DNA from: Lachnospiraceae bacterium UBA2864
GTDB lineage: Bacteria; Bacillota; Clostridia; Lachnospirales; Lachnospiraceae
Assembly: GCA_002350525.1 (NCBI GenBank)
Contig: DEFA01000029.1
Coordinates: 1 to 28,544 of the forward strand
Length of the DNA: 28,544 nucleotides
Direction of reading: 5' to 3'
The notes below the pieces were generated by a model that did not search any database, was not told where the DNA came from, and worked only from the letters and a program-made list of their open reading frames with translations. Numbering within the stretch: the stretch's first letter is position 1; each line of letters starts with the position of its first letter. This document shows positions 7,805 to 15,564 of the stretch, piece after piece. Position numbers and translations under genes: made by a program.

Positions 7805-7885
7805 CTCTTATGTCACTTGAAATGCGCATCCGAATGCTTCGGGCTCTTATGTCACTTGAAACGCGCATCCGAATGCCTCGGGCTT
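7789..7885 (+). repeat. Two and a half copies of a 39-nt intergenic repeat (family B)
   Basis: Copies begin at 7789, 7828 and 7867. The first two are identical over 34 nt (ATCCGAATGCTTCGGGCT then CTTATGTCACTTGAAA); the third is cut after the CTCGGGCT core, with one change. The core CCGAA-TGC-TTCGG is itself a hairpin. The block stops 7 bases before the LysR stop codon. Confidence 0.85.
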
Positions 7886-7891
7886 CACTAT

Positions 7892-8788
7892 CTATACCAT
7901 CGATTTAAGTATCTCTATGTATTCCCCCGTCAACTTCGACGGATTTATGGAATTCGGAAGTATATACCCGATCTCCATATAGTCATCTATGCTGAGCGGC
8001 CGTGCTACTATGTTCGGTCCGTTCAGAGTTTCATTAATGACGCCGCTGCAGATGGTATATCCGTCCATACCCACAAGAAGATTGAAGAGGGTGGCACGGT
8101 CGCGGACTATCAGCTCCTTATCACAGTCGAGAGTGCTTAATATCTCTTCCGAAAAGTAGAAAGAATTATGGCTTCCCTGCTCATAGGAAAGACGCGGATA
8201 TGGCTTCAGGTCTTTCAGAGATATACGCTTCTTGGCTGCAAGAGGAGAGTCCTTACCCACAAAGACATGCGGCTTCGCTTTAAAGAGAGGAGTGAAGGAC
8301 AGGTTGTTATCCTTCAGCGTCTTCAGTATTACGGTTTCGTTGAATTTGTTGAGGTATAGGATACCCACTTCGCTTCGAAGGGTTGCCACGTCATTTATAA
8401 TGTCATACGTCTCGGTCTCTCTCATATGAAATTCATATTTATCTCCACCGTAGTCTTTCAGAAGTTTTACGAAGGCCTCAACGGCAAAAGAGTAGTGCTG
8501 TGATGATACACAGAATCTTATCTTTCCGGTTTTAATACCGTTATAACGTTCTTCTATAAGGTTGGCCTGTTCCAGGACCTGTCTTGCATATCCCAGGAAC
8601 TCGTCACCTTCTTTTGTTATCTCTATTCCTGTTTTTTTTCTGAGAAATATGGTGATCCCATATTCCTTCTCCAATTCCTGAATGGCAGAAGTAAGACTTG
8701 GCTGAGCTATATAGAGCTTACGCGACGCCTCTGTGATATTTCCCGTTTCCGATACGGTAACCGCATAATGTAACTGCTTAAGTGTCAT
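7892..8788 (-). CDS. LysR-family transcriptional regulator, divergent from metE (MetR/MtaR-like role inferred)
   Basis: The length, 298 residues, is standard for LysR. A winged helix-turn-helix at about 1-60 (TLKQLHYAVTVSETGNITEASRKLYIAQPSLTSAIQELE, given here only as its recognisable pattern in two parts: FxxVxExGNITEAxRxL and QPSLTSAIxxLE) is followed by a periplasmic-binding-protein-like effector domain from about 90 to 298. AAAGGAG lies 5 nt before the ATG. It is transcribed away from metE, the usual arrangement for LysR regulators that control a divergent gene and themselves. The effector would by analogy be homocysteine or a related sulfur compound, as for MetR and MtaR; this comes from context, not from ligand residues. 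Several AT-rich inverted repeats of the LysR type occur in the gap. Confidence 0.9.
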   Translation of the reverse strand: MTLKQLHYAVTVSETGNITEASRKLYIAQPSLTSAIQELEKEYGITIFLRKKTGIEITKEGDEFLGYARQVLEQANLIEERYNGIKTGKIRFCVSSQHYSFAVEAFVKLLKDYGGDKYEFHMRETETYDIINDVATLRSEVGILYLNKFNETVILKTLKDNNLSFTPLFKAKPHVFVGKDSPLAAKKRISLKDLKPYPRLSYEQGSHNSFYFSEEILSTLDCDKELIVRDRATLFNLLVGMDGYTICSGVINETLNGPNIVARPLSIDDYMEIGYILPNSINPSKLTGEYIEILKSMV

Positions 8789-8837
8789 AGTAACTCCTTT
8801 ATCTCCTTTAGATTAAAGCGCTTTATCAGAGGTTTTG

Positions 8838-8879
8838 AATCTGTAATAAACCAGATTTATTATCTGTTATAAAATAGAT
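8838..8879. promoter_or_regulatory. Cluster of LysR-type inverted repeats
   Basis: Three overlapping dyads lie in 42 bp: AATCTG-N8-CAGATT (8838-8857), TAATAAA-N5-TTTATTA (8844-8862) and ATCT-N10-AGAT (8862-8879). LysR proteins bind T-N11-A dyads of this kind upstream of the target gene. The cluster lies 85-125 bp before the metE promoter and close to the start of the LysR gene. Confidence 0.5.
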
Positions 8880-8941
8880 TTATAAGATATGATAACATAA
8901 TATATAGAAAAAATCTATGATAAACGTATAATTTTATATAT

Positions 8942-8970
8942 TTTACCTATCTAATCGGTAGGTATATACT
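8942..8970 (+). promoter_or_regulatory. metE promoter with an overlapping operator
   Basis: TTTACC (8942-8947) and TATACT (8965-8970) are 17 bp apart. The inverted repeat TACCTA-N9-TAGGTA (8944-8964) fills the space between them, so a bound protein would exclude RNA polymerase. Words of the CCTA/TAGG type recall Rrf2-family sulfur regulators (CymR-like), but this is a recollection and not a match that I can prove. A short hairpin CGTTTT-N5-AAAACG (8971-8987) falls at the transcript start. Confidence 0.55.
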
Positions 8971-9012
8971 CGTTTTCAATTAAAACGAAATACTCAAAAC
9001 GGAGGAATAAAC

Positions 9013-11298
9013 ATGAATACATCGGTTATAGGTTTTCCGAGAATCGGAAAGAACAGAGAACTTAAGTTTGCATCCGAGAAGTTTTTCAAGGGTGAGATAA
9101 GAGAAGAGGAGCTTAGACAGACAGCTGCCGAGTTAAGGGCATACGGATGGAAGAAGCAGCAGGAAGCAGGAGTGAAGTTCATATCTTCAAATGACTTCTC
9201 ATTCTATGACAATGTTCTTGATACAGCAGTACTTTTTAACATAGTTCCGAAGAGATATAAAGAGCTGGGACTTACAGAGCTTGAGACATATTTTGCTATG
9301 GCAAGAGGTTACCAGGGCGATAAGGGTAATGTAAAGGCCCTTGCCATGAAGAAGTGGTTCAATACCAACTATCACTATATCGTGCCTGAGATCGATGACG
9401 ACACAGAGATTAAGGTTGCAGGTACAAAGCCATACGATGAGTATGAAGAGGCAAAGGCTCTCGGTGTTGAGACAAAGGTCAGTCTTATCGGACCATTCAC
9501 ATTACTTAAGCTTGCTAAGTATACAGGTAAGAAGAATATAAATGATTTTAAGGACGCTCTTACAGAGGCATATACAGTTGTGATCGGCGAACTTGCAAAG
9601 AAGGGTGCCGCGTGGGTAGAAGTTGACGAGGCATATCTCGTTCGCGACCTTTCCGCTGAGGACATCGCACTCTTTAAGGAAATCTATGACAAGATCCTTG
9701 CAAAGAAGAGCAGCGTAAAGATCCTTCTTCAGACATACTTCGGTGATGTAAGGGATGCATATAACGATATCACGTCCCTTGACTTTGACGGTATCGGACT
9801 TGACTTCCTTGAAGGAAGACTTACGGAAGAACTTGTGGAGAAGAACAGCTTCCCTGAAGATAAGTTCCTCTTCGCAGGTCTGGTAAACGGTAAGAATATA
9901 TGGAAGAACAACTACGCTAAGACTCTTGATAAGCTTAAGAGCCTTAAGGCAAAGTTCGGTGACAAGGTGGTTCTTAATACATCCTGCTCACTTCTTCATG
10001 TTCCTTACACATTAGAGAGCGAGACAAAACTTACAGAGGATTATACACAGCACCTTGCATTTGCGGAGGAGAAGCTGGCAGAGCTTAAAGAGCTTTCCGT
10101 ACTTTCAGATATAGCAGATAAGGGAAATGTTGCGGCAGAGACAGCATTTCAGAATAATCAGAAGCTCTTCCACGGCCGCGTAAACAGTGAGGATAAGGCC
10201 GTTCAGGAAAGAGTTGCCGGAATCAAGGAGTCTGATTACACAAGACTTCCTGAATTTAACGAGAGAGAGAAGATACAGAAGGAGAGATTGGGACTTCCTA
10301 TCTTCCCAACAACAACCATCGGTTCCTTCCCTCAGACTGCAGATGTAAGACGTAACAGACAGGAGTTCAGAAAAGGACTTATCTCAGAAGAGCAGTATGT
10401 TGAATTCAACAAGAAGAAGATTGCGGACTGCATAGCTCTTCAGGAAGAGATCGGACTTGATGTAATAGTTCACGGTGAGTTCGAGAGAAACGACATGGTT
10501 GAGTACTTCGGCGAGCATCTTGCAGGATACATCTTTACAGAGAAGGCATGGGTTCAGTCCTACGGTACAAGATGTGTTAAGCCGCCTATCATCTGGGGCG
10601 ATGTATCACGTAAGGAGTCTATCACGGTTAAGTGGTCAAAGTTTGCAAAGAGCTGCACAGATAAGCCGGTAAAGGGAATGCTTACAGGTCCTGTTACTAT
10701 ACTTAACTGGTCATTCCCGAGAGAAGATATCTCCATAAAGGAGAGCACACTTCAGATAGCACTCGCCATCCGTGATGAGGTTCTTGATCTTGAGGCTAAC
10801 GGAATAGATATCATTCAGATAGATGAAGCTGCACTTCGTGAGAAGCTTCCTCTCAGACGTTCAGACTGGTATTCGGAATATCTTGACTGGGCTATCCCTG
10901 CTTTCCGCCTTGTGGCAAGCGGTGTACGTCCTGAGACTCAGATACATACACACATGTGCTACAGCGAGTTCACGGATATCATCCCTGCAATAGATGCAAT
11001 GGATGCAGACGTTATAACATTCGAGGCATCACGTTCAGACCTTCAGATTCTCGATTCTCTTAAGGAGAATAACTTCAAGACTGAAGTAGGCCCGGGTGTA
11101 TATGATATCCACAGCCCGCGTGTACCTTCGGTAGAAGAGATAGTTGAAGCACTTCGTAAAATGCGTGACAGAGTGGAAGATAAGAAGCTCTGGGTTAACC
11201 CGGACTGCGGTCTTAAGACAAGAGGAGATAAGGAGACCAAGGAAAGTCTTGTAAATCTCGTAAAGGCAGCAGAGACTCTGAGAAGCGAAGTACAGTAA
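9013..11298 (+). CDS. metE: Cobalamin-independent methionine synthase
   Basis: MetE transfers the methyl group of 5-methyltetrahydrofolate (polyglutamate) to homocysteine to give methionine, without B12. The 761 residues match the usual length, about 755, with both barrels present. The N-terminal barrel starts IGFPRIGKNRELK; the catalytic barrel has FPTTTIGSFPQT, HGEFERNDMVEYF, and the closing NPDCGLKTR. Zinc ligands are seen as His647, Cys649, Glu671 and Cys732, at the expected offset from the E. coli enzyme. GGAGGAATAAAC precedes the ATG. It is followed by metF, which makes its methyl donor, and faces a LysR regulator. No SAM riboswitch or T-box is visible in the short leader, so control is probably by DNA-binding proteins. 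Confidence 0.98.
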   Translation: MNTSVIGFPRIGKNRELKFASEKFFKGEIREEELRQTAAELRAYGWKKQQEAGVKFISSNDFSFYDNVLDTAVLFNIVPKRYKELGLTELETYFAMARGYQGDKGNVKALAMKKWFNTNYHYIVPEIDDDTEIKVAGTKPYDEYEEAKALGVETKVSLIGPFTLLKLAKYTGKKNINDFKDALTEAYTVVIGELAKKGAAWVEVDEAYLVRDLSAEDIALFKEIYDKILAKKSSVKILLQTYFGDVRDAYNDITSLDFDGIGLDFLEGRLTEELVEKNSFPEDKFLFAGLVNGKNIWKNNYAKTLDKLKSLKAKFGDKVVLNTSCSLLHVPYTLESETKLTEDYTQHLAFAEEKLAELKELSVLSDIADKGNVAAETAFQNNQKLFHGRVNSEDKAVQERVAGIKESDYTRLPEFNEREKIQKERLGLPIFPTTTIGSFPQTADVRRNRQEFRKGLISEEQYVEFNKKKIADCIALQEEIGLDVIVHGEFERNDMVEYFGEHLAGYIFTEKAWVQSYGTRCVKPPIIWGDVSRKESITVKWSKFAKSCTDKPVKGMLTGPVTILNWSFPREDISIKESTLQIALAIRDEVLDLEANGIDIIQIDEAALREKLPLRRSDWYSEYLDWAIPAFRLVASGVRPETQIHTHMCYSEFTDIIPAIDAMDADVITFEASRSDLQILDSLKENNFKTEVGPGVYDIHSPRVPSVEEIVEALRKMRDRVEDKKLWVNPDCGLKTRGDKETKESLVNLVKAAETLRSEVQ

Positions 11299-11313
11299 GA
11301 TATAAACCGAAAT

Positions 11314-11344
11314 CCGCGGAGCACGTGTTTAAAGTGGTCCGCGG
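11314..11344 (+). other. Intercistronic hairpin between metE and metF
   Basis: CCGCGGAGCAC (11314-11324) and GTGGTCCGCGG (11334-11344) pair with one mismatch around 9 bases. No T run follows, so it is more likely a block to mRNA decay or a processing site than a full terminator; it could lower metF expression relative to metE. Confidence 0.6.
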
Positions 11345-11403
11345 GTATCGGAGAATATATAAGTAATACAAAAACATAACGAATAAGATATACGGAATAA
11401 GAG

Positions 11404-12264
11404 ATGAAAATATCAGAGATACATAAGAACAAAAAGAGAAGCCTGTCCTTTGAAATCTTTCCGCCAAAGAAAGACGATGAGCTTAGGAATATAGACGACA
11501 CACTCGAAGTACTCTGTGAATTGAAGCCGGACTTCATAAGCGTAACCTTCGGTGCGGGCGGAAGTTCGAACTCCAACAGGACTATAGAGCTTGCAAAGAA
11601 GATAAAGGATGAATATAAAGTTGAACCGGTGGTTCATCTTACGGGTCTTCACTATGATAAGGACGAGATTGATGAATTTGCCAGAGTTATGCAGGAGGAG
11701 GGTATAGAGAATATCCTTGCCCTTCGCGGAGACAGAACTCCGAAGGCTGTAGAGAAGAATGCATTTAAACATTCCACAGACCTTATAAAATACTTAAAGA
11801 GTAAGTATGATTTCTGCCTTCTGGGAGCCTGCTATCCGGAATGCCATCCTGAGTCGGAGAGTAAGGTAAGCGAGCTGAAATGCCTGAAGGCAAAGGTGGA
11901 TGCGGGAGCTGAGATACTTCTGTCACAGCTTTTCTTCAGTAATGAGACCTTTTACAGATTTCAGGAGAGCTGCAGGATAGCCGATATCAATATACCGGTC
12001 ATTCCCGGTATCATGCCGGTTATCAAGGCTGCACAGATCAGAAGGATGGTCAGCATGTGCCACGCCGCATTTCCTGAAAGATTTCAGAAGATCATAGACA
12101 GGTATGAGGATAATCCGGACGCCCTCTTTGATGCGGGAATGTCCTATGCGCTCACTCAGATAATAGACCTCCTGGTAAATGATACCGACGGTATACATCT
12201 CTATACGATGAATAATCCTTACGTAGCACGAAGAATATGTGAGGGTATAAAAAATATCGTTTAA
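11404..12264 (+). CDS. metF: 5,10-methylenetetrahydrofolate reductase
   Basis: MetF reduces 5,10-methylene-tetrahydrofolate to 5-methyl-tetrahydrofolate with FAD, supplying the methyl group used by MetE. The 286 residues form a single barrel of normal bacterial length (about 290). Family motifs seen are SFEIFPPK near 15-22, SVTFGAGGSS near 46-55, NILALRGDR near 95-103, and the closing TMNNPYVARRI. The ribosome site is modest (GGAATAAGAG), and the 105-nt gap to metE holds a strong hairpin, so MetF may be made in lower amounts than MetE. The pair forms a complete methyl-transfer unit under the control region upstream of metE. A terminator follows within 70 nt. Confidence 0.97.
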   Translation: MKISEIHKNKKRSLSFEIFPPKKDDELRNIDDTLEVLCELKPDFISVTFGAGGSSNSNRTIELAKKIKDEYKVEPVVHLTGLHYDKDEIDEFARVMQEEGIENILALRGDRTPKAVEKNAFKHSTDLIKYLKSKYDFCLLGACYPECHPESESKVSELKCLKAKVDAGAEILLSQLFFSNETFYRFQESCRIADINIPVIPGIMPVIKAAQIRRMVSMCHAAFPERFQKIIDRYEDNPDALFDAGMSYALTQIIDLLVNDTDGIHLYTMNNPYVARRICEGIKNIV

Positions 12265-12275
12265 TAAAAGTTGTA

Positions 12276-12337
12276 GAAAAAGTTCTACGGATTTCTATAT
12301 GAAGATATAGATTTCTTGTGGGACTTTTTCTTTTTTT
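12276..12337 (+). terminator. Rho-independent terminator after metF
   Basis: GAAAAAGT (12276-12283) pairs perfectly with ACTTTTTC (12323-12330), followed by seven T. Two nested hairpins lie inside: GTAGAA-AAAG-TTCTAC from 12273, which would compete with the outer stem, and CTATAT-GAAG-ATATAG near 12295-12310. Confidence 0.65.
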
Positions 12338-12341
12338 AATG

Positions 12342-12371
12342 TATAATGTTGTATGACTGCGGGGGATCCCC
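12342..12371 (+). promoter_or_regulatory. Promoter -10 box and palindrome before the c-di-GMP fusion gene
   Basis: A perfect TATAAT (12342-12347) follows the metF terminator; no good -35 is seen (TTGTGG lies 20 bp upstream). About 14 bp downstream is the perfect 10-bp palindrome GGGGATCCCC (12362-12371), at the likely start of the transcript. It could be an operator. Confidence 0.45.
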
Positions 12372-12402
12372 GATAATACAGGGTTTATGGGAGATAGATA
12401 AT

Positions 12403-14793
12403 ATGGCTGATTGGATCGTGGTTGTAGATGATGATTCGACTAACCTTAAGATGGCAGGGCACATTCTGAGCAAGCATAACAAGAGAGTTACTGCACTTAA
12501 GTCGGGGCGTGCTCTTCTTGATTATATAAGAGGAAACAATATTCCGGACATTATATTGCTGGATATTAAAATGCCGGAAATGGACGGTTTCGAAACCTTG
12601 GAAAAGCTTCGTCTTCTGGAAAAGGAAATGTACCTCGAAGAGATTCCGGTAATATTCCTTACGGCGGATGAAGATATAAGCACGGAGAGCCGTGGATTTA
12701 AGATGGGTGTTTCGGATTATATAAGAAAACCTTTCGATCCGGAGATACTCGTAAGAAGAATAGATAACATTCTTGAGAAGCAGGAGAAGATTCAGCATTA
12801 TCAGGAAGAGGCATCGCGTGATAAGCTGACAGGTCTTTACAACAAGGCAGCCATTCATGAAAAGCTGACTTATATCTGCAAAAGAACTCCGGGATACTTT
12901 CTGATGATCGACCTGGACAGCTTTAAGCTTGTTAATGACATTTACGGTCATGATATGGGCGATAAGATTCTTATCGCATTTGCGGAGTGCATTAAATCTG
13001 CATCGGATAAGGAAGCTGTCATAGGACGTCTGGGCGGAGACGAGTTTGTTCTCTTTTCCGAGAAAATCGATTCGGAAGAAGATATTCGTAACATGACCGC
13101 TGAGATAAATACAGAATTTTTAAAGAAAGCCAAAGCTCTTATGGGCGAAGAGATGGATATTCCGCTCGGAGCTTCTATAGGAGCCATGTACGTATCGGGT
13201 GCCGGTTCTGAATTTGCCGATATTTTCAATGCTGCAGATAAGGCTCTTTACAAGGTTAAGAAGAACGGAAAACATGGCTATGCCATATATAGTTATGAAG
13301 AATTCGAAGAGGTTGAGGATTCGCAGCTTATAAATCTTAAAACCCTGAGCATGATCCTATCGGAGAGAAATATCTCCAATACAGCACTTCAGCTTGAACA
13401 GGAGTCCTTCGTACACGTATACAGATTCGTAATGCGTTATATCATGAGATATCATAGAAATGCATGTAAGCTACTTTTCACGCTTCAGCCGGTGGGACAG
13501 CAGCAGGACAGCGAATTTGCGGAAAACTGTGACAGATTCTGTGCACATGCCAGCAGAGTACTCCGTAAGAGCGATCTTGTCATGCAGTGCAGGAAGAATC
13601 AGATTTTCATACTTTTAACAGATATAAAAGAAGATGCCATAGCACAGGTTGTCGGAAATATAATCAGAACCTGGAACAGAAACGAGGGTGAATGCCTCTC
13701 TGTTGCTTACGAAATAGAGTTTATGGAGTCGGACGATCTTGTACGTGCCGCAGATGATCAGCCGTGGGTTGCGGTAGTTGATGATGATGTTGCAAACCTT
13801 AAACTCGCAGGTCATGTACTCAGTAAGAACAATATGCGCGTTACGGCTCTTAAGTCGGGAAGAGCGCTTATAGATTTTCTCAAGGAAAACAGACCGAATC
13901 TTATACTTCTTGATGTTAAGATGCCGGATATGGATGGATTTGAGACCATGGCGGAACTCATGGCCATGGAAGAGGATGTGGCTGAGATTCCGGTGATATT
14001 CCTTACAGCCAACGATGAAGTTGAGGCAGAGAAGAAGGGACTGGCACTGGGAGCAACAGACTTCATCAGAAAGCCTTTTATCCCGGAGGTTCTTGTCATG
14101 CGCGTAACTCAGGTTATAAGCATGATAAAGCTTCAGAGAAATCTTGCACAGGAAGTTGCAAAGAAGACCAAAGAGAATGAGGAACTTTTTATAGATGTCG
14201 TTAAGTCTCTTGCAGATGCAATTGATGCAAAGGATACTTATACGAACGGTCATTCGGACAGAGTGGCACAGTATTCGAAAGAGATAGCAAAGAGATACGG
14301 ATATAATACCAAGGAACAATCTGATATATATATGATGGGGCTTCTTCATGATGTTGGTAAGATAGGCGTTCCGGATACAGTTATCAATAAACCTGCAAAA
14401 CTTACCGAGGAAGAATTTGAACTTATCAAGAAACATCCGGTAGTCGGATCTCAGATACTCAAGAATATCAAGGAGATGCCGAGTCTTGCAACCGGTGCAC
14501 GCTGGCATCACGAGAGATACGACGGAACAGGATATCCGGACGGACTTGAGGGAGATCAGATTCCGGAAGCCGCAAGGATCATAGCCGTAGCTGATGCATA
14601 TGACGCCATGACAAGTTACAGAAGTTACAGAGATGTGCTTCCTCAGGCAAAGGTGAGAAGCGAGTTTCTGGAAGGAGCCGGAACTCAGTTTGATCCTAAA
14701 TTTGCGAAGATCATGATAGATATGATCGACGAAGATAAGGATTACGAGATGAAGGAGTATAAGATCTCGGAGGAAGATATTATCAGACTATAA
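12403..14793 (+). CDS. REC-GGDEF-(degenerate GGDEF)-REC-HD-GYP c-di-GMP regulator
   Basis: The 796-residue protein has five domains. First receiver 1-127: acidic cluster 9-11, phosphoacceptor Asp54, Thr87, Lys109. GGDEF cyclase about 138-298: DKLTGLYNK, and intact GGDEF at 211-215; no RxxD inhibitory site lies at the expected place before it. Region 318-445 looks like a second GGDEF domain whose active loop has become CRKNQ, followed by IFILLTD. Second receiver 454-575: acidic cluster 460-462, Asp504, Thr535, Lys557. HD-GYP phosphodiesterase about 595-775: HD at 649-650 and HHERYDGTGYP at 702-712. The receivers are very similar to each other (ALKSGRAL in both), which suggests fusion of two related regulators. 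ATG 12403 follows GGGAGA; the ATG at 12346 lies in the -10 box. No partner histidine kinase is in the window. surE follows after 19 nt. Confidence 0.93.
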   Translation: MADWIVVVDDDSTNLKMAGHILSKHNKRVTALKSGRALLDYIRGNNIPDIILLDIKMPEMDGFETLEKLRLLEKEMYLEEIPVIFLTADEDISTESRGFKMGVSDYIRKPFDPEILVRRIDNILEKQEKIQHYQEEASRDKLTGLYNKAAIHEKLTYICKRTPGYFLMIDLDSFKLVNDIYGHDMGDKILIAFAECIKSASDKEAVIGRLGGDEFVLFSEKIDSEEDIRNMTAEINTEFLKKAKALMGEEMDIPLGASIGAMYVSGAGSEFADIFNAADKALYKVKKNGKHGYAIYSYEEFEEVEDSQLINLKTLSMILSERNISNTALQLEQESFVHVYRFVMRYIMRYHRNACKLLFTLQPVGQQQDSEFAENCDRFCAHASRVLRKSDLVMQCRKNQIFILLTDIKEDAIAQVVGNIIRTWNRNEGECLSVAYEIEFMESDDLVRAADDQPWVAVVDDDVANLKLAGHVLSKNNMRVTALKSGRALIDFLKENRPNLILLDVKMPDMDGFETMAELMAMEEDVAEIPVIFLTANDEVEAEKKGLALGATDFIRKPFIPEVLVMRVTQVISMIKLQRNLAQEVAKKTKENEELFIDVVKSLADAIDAKDTYTNGHSDRVAQYSKEIAKRYGYNTKEQSDIYMMGLLHDVGKIGVPDTVINKPAKLTEEEFELIKKHPVVGSQILKNIKEMPSLATGARWHHERYDGTGYPDGLEGDQIPEAARIIAVADAYDAMTSYRSYRDVLPQAKVRSEFLEGAGTQFDPKFAKIMIDMIDEDKDYEMKEYKISEEDIIRL

Positions 14794-14812
14794 GAAACCA
14801 GAGGAAGATCAT

Positions 14813-15526
14813 TTGAAAAAAATATTACTTATTAACGATGACGGAATTAAAGCGGACGGACTCAGACGTCTTGCAGAGGAAGCAGTACATTTCGGAGAGG
14901 TATGGATAGTGGCACCCGAGACTCAGATGAGTGCCTGTTCACACGGCATAACTCTTCATGATCCGATAGATATATATCCCTATGATTATGGGATGGAAGG
15001 AGTCAGGGCATTTTCCTGTAGCGGAACGCCGGGAGACTGTGTGAGAGTCGGATCGCTTTCGGTCATGCCTTATAGACCGGATGTGGTGATATCGGGGATA
15101 AATCATGGCTATAACACGGCTACGGATATACAGTATTCCGCTACAGCGGGAGGAGCCTTCGAAGCTGCATTTCAGGGGTATTCCGCAATAGCGATCTCCG
15201 AAGGATTATCGCGTCATGAGGTTACCGATGCAAATCTTCATGCGCTTCTTGAAGAGTATATCGATGTTAAGCATTCGAGAAATGAGATACTGAATATCAA
15301 CATCCCATCCTGCACTCTGGAGGAATATAAGGGAATCCTCAGGGACAGGAAGGTTTCATCGGGGATGTTTTATAAAGACAGCTATAAAGCGATAGAAGAG
15401 CTTCCGAACGGTGGCAGAAGATATATGGTTGATGGTGAGAAGGTCATGCTTTCGGAAGAGGGAACAGACCTCAGAGCTGTACTTGATAATTATATAAGCG
15501 TTGGTTTTGCACGAAATATAAGCTAG
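14813..15526 (+). CDS. surE: 5'/3'-nucleotidase SurE
   Basis: SurE is a metal-dependent phosphatase that removes phosphate from nucleoside monophosphates in the cytoplasm. The 237 residues are of usual length. Signatures seen: MKKILLINDDGI with Asp9 and Asp10, SACSHG with Ser40, SGTPGDCV near 70-77, and SGINHG with Asn97; these are the metal and phosphate ligands of the family. The start is TTG, supported by AGAGGAAG 5-6 nt upstream and by the exact family N terminus. It lies 19 nt after the c-di-GMP fusion gene, so both are probably on one transcript. A metabolic link is possible but unproved: HD-GYP enzymes release GMP or pGpG, and a nucleotidase could clear the mononucleotide. Confidence 0.95.
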   Translation: MKKILLINDDGIKADGLRRLAEEAVHFGEVWIVAPETQMSACSHGITLHDPIDIYPYDYGMEGVRAFSCSGTPGDCVRVGSLSVMPYRPDVVISGINHGYNTATDIQYSATAGGAFEAAFQGYSAIAISEGLSRHEVTDANLHALLEEYIDVKHSRNEILNINIPSCTLEEYKGILRDRKVSSGMFYKDSYKAIEELPNGGRRYMVDGEKVMLSEEGTDLRAVLDNYISVGFARNIS

Positions 15527-15564
15527 GAAATATATGCTATATACATGTTGGAGGAGTAAGAGAA

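Noticed and set aside
7693..7885. CRISPR array
   Set aside because: Periods of 37-39 nt looked possible, but the spacing sequence is only 5-7 nt, is itself repeated, and the orientation flips in the middle. No cas gene is near.
7784..8140. Plus-strand open frame with a repeated SECFGLLCHLK peptide
   Set aside because: The peptide repeat is only the 39-nt DNA repeat read in one frame (39 is divisible by 3). The frame continues antisense inside the LysR gene and has no ribosome site.
8789..9012. SAM riboswitch or T-box before metE
   Set aside because: The likely leader is only about 40 nt and has one small hairpin; no conserved riboswitch core or T-box sequence is seen.
11314..11344. Terminator between metE and metF
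   Set aside because: The stem is strong but no T run follows on either strand, so I list it as an intercistronic hairpin.
12346..12402. Earlier ATG for the c-di-GMP regulator
   Set aside because: This ATG is part of the TATAAT promoter box and has no ribosome site; the extra 19 residues do not belong to the receiver fold.
13615..14511. 298-residue open frame on the minus strand
   Set aside because: It is antisense to the c-di-GMP regulator, rich in Cys, His and Ile, without a ribosome site or known motif; a shadow of codon bias.
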